A stretch of DNA of 64,000 nucleotides from positions 2,105,969 through 2,169,968 of the forward strand of contig JAVGWX010000012.1 in assembly GCA_036924085.1 (NCBI GenBank), written 5' to 3'. Numbering within the stretch: the first letter of the stretch is position 1; the number at the start of each line of letters is the position of its first letter. Position numbers and translations under genes: made by a program. Source of the DNA: Ariolimax columbianus. Taxonomy: Eukaryota; Mollusca; Gastropoda; Stylommatophora; Arionidae. Positions 50,301 to 59,300 of this stretch are shown one piece after another. The notes under the pieces are model-generated. The model was not told the origin of the DNA, made no database searches, and saw nothing but the letters and a program-made list of their open reading frames with translations.

Positions 50301-53300
50301 TGAAAAGTGGTGTGCCACAGGGCTCGGTTTTGGGACCAATTTTATTCTTGATATATATAAATGATTTGGACATTGATATGAGATCCATGATTGCAAAATT
50401 TGCTGATGACACAAAACTATGCAGTAGTGTCTCATCTAAAGCAGAAGTGGATATATTGATGTCAGATTTAGATACAATTCGAGAATGGTCTGTAAGCTGG
50501 CAAATGGAGTTTAATGTAGATAAATGTACAGTCATCCACATGGGTAGATCCAATATGGAACATAATTACAGAATGGGAGAGAACAATATTAGAAAGATAG
50601 ATAAGGAAAGGGACCTAGGGGTTATAATAGATCATACAGGAAAGGTACTCACCTTTAAGGTGCTACCGTTAAGGTAGCAGTGAAAAAGGCAAATGCAATG
50701 TTAGGTATGATAAAAAGAAATATTGAACATAGGAGCAAGGAAGTGATCGTCAAACTGTATAAAGCTTTAGTTAGACCTAGATTGGAGTACTGTGTACAGG
50801 TGTGGAGTCCTTATCGTAGAGGGGATATAAACATGCTAGAAAGAATGCAAAAAAGAGCGACAAAGATGATAGTGGGATTCCAGAATTACAGTTATGAGGA
50901 ACGACTCAGAAAAACCGGCCTACAGTGTCAAGGAGAAAGAAGAATTTGTGGTGACTTAATACAGGTTTATAAGATGATCAGAGGAATGGATAAATTAGAC
51001 TAAAACAAGTTTTTCAAAATGCAGCCACCCACAAGAACAAGAGGGCATAGCTATAAATTTACTAAAAAAAAAAAGGCCAGGCTAGATAGGCCTGTTACGA
51101 AATATTTTTAAAAAATGCATTAGTAATGGGAGTCTTATAAATCAGTACAACAAAGTTAAGTTAAGGACTGTCCATGTAAGATCAGCAGGTTGATGCTACA
51201 AGACTAGTCCACACATACAAACTGTCCACGTAAGGTCAACAAGTTGATTCTACCTACAAGACTAGTCCACACATACAAACTGTCCACGTAAGGTCAACAA
51301 GTTGATTCTACCTACAAGACTAGTCCACACATACAAACTGTCCATGTAAGGTCAACAAGTTGATGCTTCAAGACTAGTCCACACATACAAACTGTCCACG
51401 TAAGGTCAACACGTTGATGCTACAAGACTAGTCCACACATACAAACTGTCCACGTAAGGTCAGCAAGTTGATGCTACCTACAAGACTAGTCCACACATAC
51501 AAACTGTCCACGTAAGGTCAGCAAGTTGATGCTACAAGACTAGTCCACACATACAAACTGTCCACGTAAGGTCAGCAAGTTGATGCTACCTACAAGACTA
51601 GTCCACACATACAAACTGTCCACGTAAGATCAGCAAGTTGATGCTACCTACAAGACTAGTCCACACATACAAACTGTCCACGTAAGATCAGCAAGTTGAT
51701 GCTACCTACAAGACTAGTCCACACATTCAAACTGTCCATGTAAGGTCAGCAAGTTGATGCTACCAGACTAGTCCACACATTCAAACTGTCAGAGTCACTG
51801 TTTTTCAAGCAGAGATTGGACAGAGATGTTTACTTTTGTCTTGGTGAAGATTAGACAGAGATGTTAACTTTTGTCCTGGTGGCTATGGGAAATATATCTC
51901 ATGGTTATGGGGACTGGATGATGCAACAAACTGGGGTCAGACAGGGTTGTCTACTTTTGTCAACAATCTTCCTGGTTAATCCTAGTTAATTACTGGATAA
52001 CATTTGATACATTGAGGTCAGACCCGATAGATGTCTAGTGTCTATAAATATCTTCCTCATGGTTATGGGCTGGATAACATTTGATACATTGAGGTCAGAC
52101 CCGATAGATGTCTAGTATCTACAAATATCTTCCTCACGGTTATGCGCTGGATAACATTTGATACATTGAGGTCAGACCCGATAGATGTCTAGTGTCTTTA
52201 AATATCTTCCTCATGGTTATGGGCTGGATAACATTTGATACATTGAGGTCAGACCCGATAGATGTCTAGTATCTACAAATATCTTCCTCACGGTTATGGG
52301 CTGGATAACATTTGATACATTGAGGTCAGACCCGATAGATGTCTAGTATCTACAAATATCTTCCTCACGGTTATGGGCTGGATAACATTTGATACATTGA
52401 GGTCAGACCCGATAGATGTCTAGTATCTACAAATATCTTCCTCATGGTTATGGAATAAGATGGCAGAAAACAATAAGCATTCAATAAACAAATAAAAGGT
52501 CTTCTGCTGCCAAATCAACAAAACATGACAGAAATAGCAGACAGGCTAACAATTAAAACAGCAACAACTGAATTTCACATCAATCTCACCAAATTAGAAT
52601 CAATGATCAACACTTAAAACCTCCTTTATAAAACAGAATGGACACATAAATGAAACACTACCATTTCATGAGTACCCTAGTTAGGAAAAAATTAAAACTA
52701 CACATCAATCTCACCAAATTAGAATCAATGATCAACACTTGAAACCGCCTCAATAAAAACTAATGAACATATAAATGAATAACTATCATTTTTTCATTAC
52801 AATTTTTTTTAAATTTCATAAGTGCTGTACCTTAGAAAAGAATATAACTGAACTAATGTTTGTGTAAATGGCAAGTTGAACATATTAAAAACATCCATAT
52901 ACTCCAATGGCTAAGCTTAACTAATGTTAAGAAATGAGAAAGTTCATTGTGTGATAAAACATCTTCCCTACAACATGGGAGGTCACTGGGTAATATCATC
53001 TCCCTGTATTATGTATTACCTAGCTCCACTTTTGTTTCTCTATCTGCACAATCTTTCTCTCTATCGCCATTTGTCCTTTCAGTTTCTAAATATTATCTGT
53101 CCATCTGATCCTAGGTCACAAGATATCCACAAGTTACTCACACAGAACTGATTTCTTGTCTCAAGATATCCACAAGTTACTCACACAGAACTGATATCTT
53201 GTCTCAAGATATCCACAAGTTACTCACACAGAACTGATATCTTGTCTCAAGATATCCACAAGTTACTCACACATAACTGATATCTTGTCTCAAGATATCC

Positions 53301-56300
53301 ACAAGTTACCCACACAGAACTGATATCATGTCACAAGTTACCCATACAGAACTGATATCTTGTCTCAAGATATCCACAAGTTACTCACACAGAACTGATA
53401 TCTGGTCTCAAGATATCCACAAGTTACCCACACAGAACTGATATCTTGTCTCAAGATATCCACAAGTTACTCACACAGAACTGATATCTTGTCTCAAGAT
53501 ATCCACAAGTTACTCACACATAACTGATATCTTGTCTCAAGATATCCACAAGTTACCCACACAGAACTGATATCATGTCACAAGTTACCCATACAGAACT
53601 GATATCTTGTCTCAAGATATCCACACAGAACTGATATCGTGTCTCAAGATATCCACAAATTACTCACACAGAACTGATATCTTGTCTCAAGATATCCACA
53701 AGTTACTCACACAGAACTGATATCTTGTCTCAAGATATCCACAAGTTACTCACACAGAACTGATATCTTGTCTCAAGATATCCACAAGTTACCCACACAG
53801 AACTGATATCTGGTCTCAAGATATCCACAAGTTACCCACACAGAACTGATATCTTGTCTCAAGATATCCACAAGTTACTCATACAGAACTGATATCTTGT
53901 CACAAGTTACCCACACAGAACTGATATCTTGTCACAATATATCCACAAGTTACTCACACAGAACTGATATTTTGTCTCAAGATATCCACAAGTTACCCAC
54001 ACAGAACTGATATCTTGTCTCAAGATATCCACAAGTTACTACTAACACAGAACTGATATCTTGTCACAATATATCCACAAGTTACCCACACAGAACTGAT
54101 ATCTTATCTCAAGATATCCACAAGTTACCCACACAGAACTGATATCTTATCTCAAGATATCAACAAGTTACCCACACAGAACTAATATCTTGTCTCAAGA
54201 TATCCACAAGTTATCCACACAGAACTGATATCTTGTCTCAAGATATCCACAAGTTACCCACACAGAACTGATATCATGTCACAAGTTACCCACACAGAAC
54301 TGATATCATGTCCCAAGGTACCCACACAGAACTGATATCTTGTCTCAAGATATCCACAGGTTACCCACACAGAATTGATATCATGTCACAGATTACCCAC
54401 ACAGAACTGATATCATGTCACAAGGTACCCACACAGAACTGATATCTGGTCTCAAGATATCCACAAGTTACCCACACAGAACTGACATCTTGTCTCAAGA
54501 TATCCACAAGTTACCCACACAGAACTGATATCTTGTCTCAAGATATCCACAAGTTCATAGGCGTCTCAGTCTTTGCAGACCACGTGCCAGGCACCCTGTG
54601 AGTAGCCTCTCAGGGCGCAAACCTTGACGCTGAATATGGAGACCTTGGGCTGCCCAAACTGCAGGATCCCCCTCTCGGCCTCGCTGGTGTAATCCCAAGG
54701 AATGCAAAGCATGACAATTTGGCACCAGCTCAGCTGCAGGAGCTGCCGGAATGAGATCGCAATTTTGAAAATATCCGCCTTAGGTGCTACCACTCCAAAT
54801 TTTCTGTCTGGGTTTACTCCCGTAGCCCTACCCTCTCCCAAGGTTTCCACGAGACTGTAGAGTTGTTGCCCACAGATGCTAGTTATTTGAGACATCCTAT
54901 GATACTCTCATCGTCCCAAGACTAGCCAGCACTGTCTGGGACTTGTGGGTTTAAAATCAGAGTTCCTCCTTTCCTAGGTGAACTGCCTGAACAGGCTAAC
55001 GAGCTTCGTCTACCCGGGTTTAGAGTTTACCTTGTCTTAGATTGGTTGCCAACCAAGGCTAATGAGCCCAATCTGCCTGCCCAGTTATACCGCTGGGTAC
55101 TCGGTCATGCCCCACAGCAGGCTCTGTAAGAAACAGGGGGCCCCTCATGAAGGTGTTGTCGGGGACACAATAATGTAGGAGAGGCCATTGGCATGGAAAC
55201 TCCTGAACGGCAAGCCGAACAGTGAATCCAGCGATGATCTCTACATCTGGAAAGGGGAGGCTATATCAGACGCTGCTTCCTACTAATGACAGGGCTTTGC
55301 TACGGTAATCCTGCTAAGCCCGAGAGGAGCCGCAGACATTTGGTTCACGTACTAGGCGGATAAGCCAACGGAGCGAGCTGAGGGATTACGGCCGAACGCC
55401 TATAAGCCAAAAACCCCGCCCAAAAGCAGACCAGCACGAATGCAAAGGGAGGCTTCGACATGGTGGGGACCTGGGGGCCACGCTCCAGCCCCGCCGCAGA
55501 ATGAGGTCTCTGCCGTCCGCTGATAAAAGCGGACGGGAAGCTGCTCGATATTCACCCCATACGGCGATGAGGAATGAAATCATTTGTAGAAGACTTAGTT
55601 CTCGGTCGGGTGCCCTAAGCAGTAGATCAGCTACCTCACTGCGAACTGCTGAGACTCAACCCTTGACCATGAGATATGTCCGCCCCCTAGGCGGACAACA
55701 TCTCCGTGCAAGACTAGGCTTGTCACCTGGTCAAATGCACTATTTCGAGAGGAATCACAGGTCGCTGACATTTGGTCCACGTGCTTGGCTGATAAGCTAA
55801 CATCTGAGGGATTACGGCCGAACGCCTCTAAGCCAGAATCCCGCCCAAAATCTCAGCACCGCTGAGATGGGAGGCTACGACATGGCTGGGGCTTGTGTCC
55901 CAGCCCGATCGAGCCGCAGGAATGCACCTGGTAAAATGCACTCCTTCCTCGCTCTTTGCATATGTCTGCTATCAGTCATTCCAATGGACGCAGAAGAGAT
56001 GCAGTCCAGCGGACATTGCACCTCCTGTCCTATGGTGACAAGCTCCCGGGTGGCGGGGAATGCTAGGCGTACCATCACTGCAGATGAGCCGAGAAAATAA
56101 AGCGAGCAAAAAGATACCTCACTCATATGCATATGCTACGTTTCTGGCAGGACGTGACGATCCTGGGAAAAAGTCACACTGGACTGCGTCCCTTCCGGGA
56201 TAGTACAAACTAGTACATAGTCCATCATATCATTGCCAAACGCTATAGACACGAGTAGGGAAGACTCGATAGTCCTGCAAGACAACTTCCCAAGAGAGAC

Positions 56301-59300
56301 AACTCTGACCAAAAACAACTGCTGCCTTGCAGTCAGGCTGGGGACAGCCAAAGGCTAAGGAGGGCAACCCTACAGAAACGCCTGTTGAAATCGGATGCAC
56401 TGAGCCACTGGCTAACAAATTAAATCAGTGCAACGTAAATATCGCTGTAAACAGTGTACGATGAAGAAGAAGAAGAAGACGCTGCTTCACTTTCCTTTAA
56501 TGAGCGGAAAGTCCAGCCCAGACCTCCCTACCCCCTAAGTTATCACAAGTATCCACAAGTTACCCATTCAACTGATATTCAACATCAGAAACTGATAAAA
56601 TGGAGACCTGATACGACTGCATGAGTATTGCCAAATGTGGAAACTGGAGATAAATTGTGACAAGACAGTTTACACTTACTTTACCAAGAGCCACACAGTA
56701 GCCAATCAAAATATCGTCTGAGATTCGACAAACCGTAATTGCCCAATGAGGAAGAGCCTACATATCTTGGAGTCACTCACAATTGACAGCTCAGCCTCAA
56801 GAAACATGCCCAAAATGTTAAAAATAAAGCGTTGAGGCAGCTACAGTTATTGAAGAGGCTTGCTAACACAGCATAGGGATCAGACAAGGACACTCTGAGA
56901 GGCTTGTATCTTGGATATGTACGCTCTGCTTAAGAATACAGCAGTGCACTCCTGACAACATGCTCACAGACTAATGTAGAGTCTCTGGACAGAGTACAGA
57001 AAAATGCCCTGCACCTTATTAGTGGAGCAATGAGGTCAACACCCACTGCGGCATGTGAAATTCATGTGAATGTGGAACCCCTTTGAGATGTGAAGAGATG
57101 TGGCTGCTATGGAAGTTTATGAGAGGAGTAAAAGGATGAGCAAAGACCACCCCAAACAGACAACTTGTAGAAAAATGGCAGCAAAAGCAGAAAATAAAAC
57201 AAAAGTCAGTCCTCCACCAGGTCAGTAAGATTAAAGACAGATATCACCTCCCAGACAGGGGATGACGTGGGCTTGTAGTTAAGTGACACTGGTTCACAAT
57301 ACAAAGGTGCTGGGCTCGTTTCCCATCACAGCACCTGCCGTTACCCCAAGGAAACAAACCCTTTGAAAATGCAGGAGAAAGCAGACTCTTACATAAAATG
57401 CATGACAAAGTTGAATGCACTGGGCCAATAAATAGACAGAAAACCATTTACACCATCTTCTCCCGCAGTCATAAAAATGCCAAGAGGTCCATTAACATCA
57501 AAATGAATTGGGAATTACTAGTAAAAGAAGATACCCAGTTTATCTCAGAGTAACACTGGACAGACAGTTGAAATTTGACAGTCACATCTGCAACGTCAGA
57601 AGTGACCTTAATCAAAAGACTTGCTAGTACAAATTGGGCAGCTGATAAACTAACTCTTTGGCAACTATACCTTGATTATGTACGACCGGTGGTGGACTAG
57701 ACTAAAGCCTTCCCATACAGACCACTGTGAGTACAAATAACATCTCTTCTTTTGACCAGTCGCAGAATCAAGCTCTCCGACTAATTCGTGGGGGGGGGGA
57801 GGGGGGGAATATGAGATCAACACCTACAGCGGCGTGCAAGATAGAGGCCAACACAAGAACTGTTAAATATCAGGAGAAATGGGGCACTGACTGAAGCGGT
57901 AGAGAGATACAAGAGACAAGAAAATGGCCATCCAAATAGGGTAGACGCTTAAAGGTAAAAGAGAAGATTGAAGCAATTGTCCCCCCTGGATGTAGCAGAA
58001 GAGAAAAGCGCTATTCACCACCTACCAGAGGAGAGAGAAACGGAAAATAGGTTTTTTGGACCACCCCTTGGGAAAATCTTTGCCTGCCAGTCATAAAAAC
58101 ACACCTGACAGAAAAGGCAGCCACCAAGGAGACTACACCTAATATCCTGAAGACATGTGCCTTAGAGACAGTCTCTAGCTACCCAAAATTGGCAGTTCTG
58201 GTCTATATGGATCCATATGAAATACTCGGATGGGTCCATATATGAGTTTTGTGATTCATACGCCGAAAACCATTCAAACGATGAAGCGGAGACCGAGGTT
58301 ATAAAAACAGCAGTTGAGATTTTGGACCAACAGTTTGACTTGGGCGAATTGTTGCCAGTGGATTTTGTGTTTTTTAGTGACCAAGTCATTTCTGGGGACG
58401 CTGAAGAACACCCCAAACAAAGAAAAGGAGATATTCTTGGTGGGGAGGGCGATCAACAACATCATCACTGCCCACGGGATAAATGTTACCTTGCAATGGA
58501 TCCCTGGACATAGTGGGCTACTAGGGAACAAGATGGCCGACAGATTGGCAAAAGCAGCCTTGAAACAACAAATGGATAGACCCTGCAGTAGCCACACAGT
58601 AAAACGAATTATTAAGAATAATATTAGGGAAATCTGGATGAACAGGTGGGCAACGGAAACAACAGGTAGGCAATGGGAACAACAGGTGGGCAACGGGAAC
58701 AACAGGTGGGCGACGGGAACAACAGGTCGTGGTGTATTTAGTGAAATGTCACAGTAAAAAAGTACAGATGACATAAATATACTACATAGAAGAGATCAAA
58801 GTCTCATCTTTCAGTTCCGAACAGGACATACCAGAGTCAATGGCCACTTGAACTGCATCAATCCCCAGCACCTGCCCTTGTGCAGACATTGCTCTCATCC
58901 TGATGAAACAGTTTGACACCTACTGATTGAGGTGCAAAGCGCTTGCGGACATGAGGAAAAGATTCTTACAGGCACTACCGACAATTGCTATTGTGACTGT
59001 ACGGAGCAGTGACACAACTGAAGAAGACCTGTATATATATTAGAATGGCATTGGGCTGCCAAGAGCAGGCTTGCTCAGCAGCTATGAGATAACAACAACA
59101 ACAACAACAAATGAAGCTCATAATAAGCAGACATAAGGTAACTGAACCCAGTGACCAGGTTCCATATGTTGTATGTAGCGATTATGACCAATGTTTACCT
59201 TTGGACCTTGTATAAATATTTGGTTAGCATATTTGTTAGTCTTCTTTCCTTGGGCTTTTCGCTTGACTACGGGCTTGTCAGAACCTTTTGTCTGTTTGTA

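Noticed and set aside
54566..54895. 109-codon minus frame as an extra LRRD1 exon
   Set aside because: No LRR or known domain, no suitable acceptor and donor, and it lies in an insertion within a satellite; exons 1 and 2 already join in phase.
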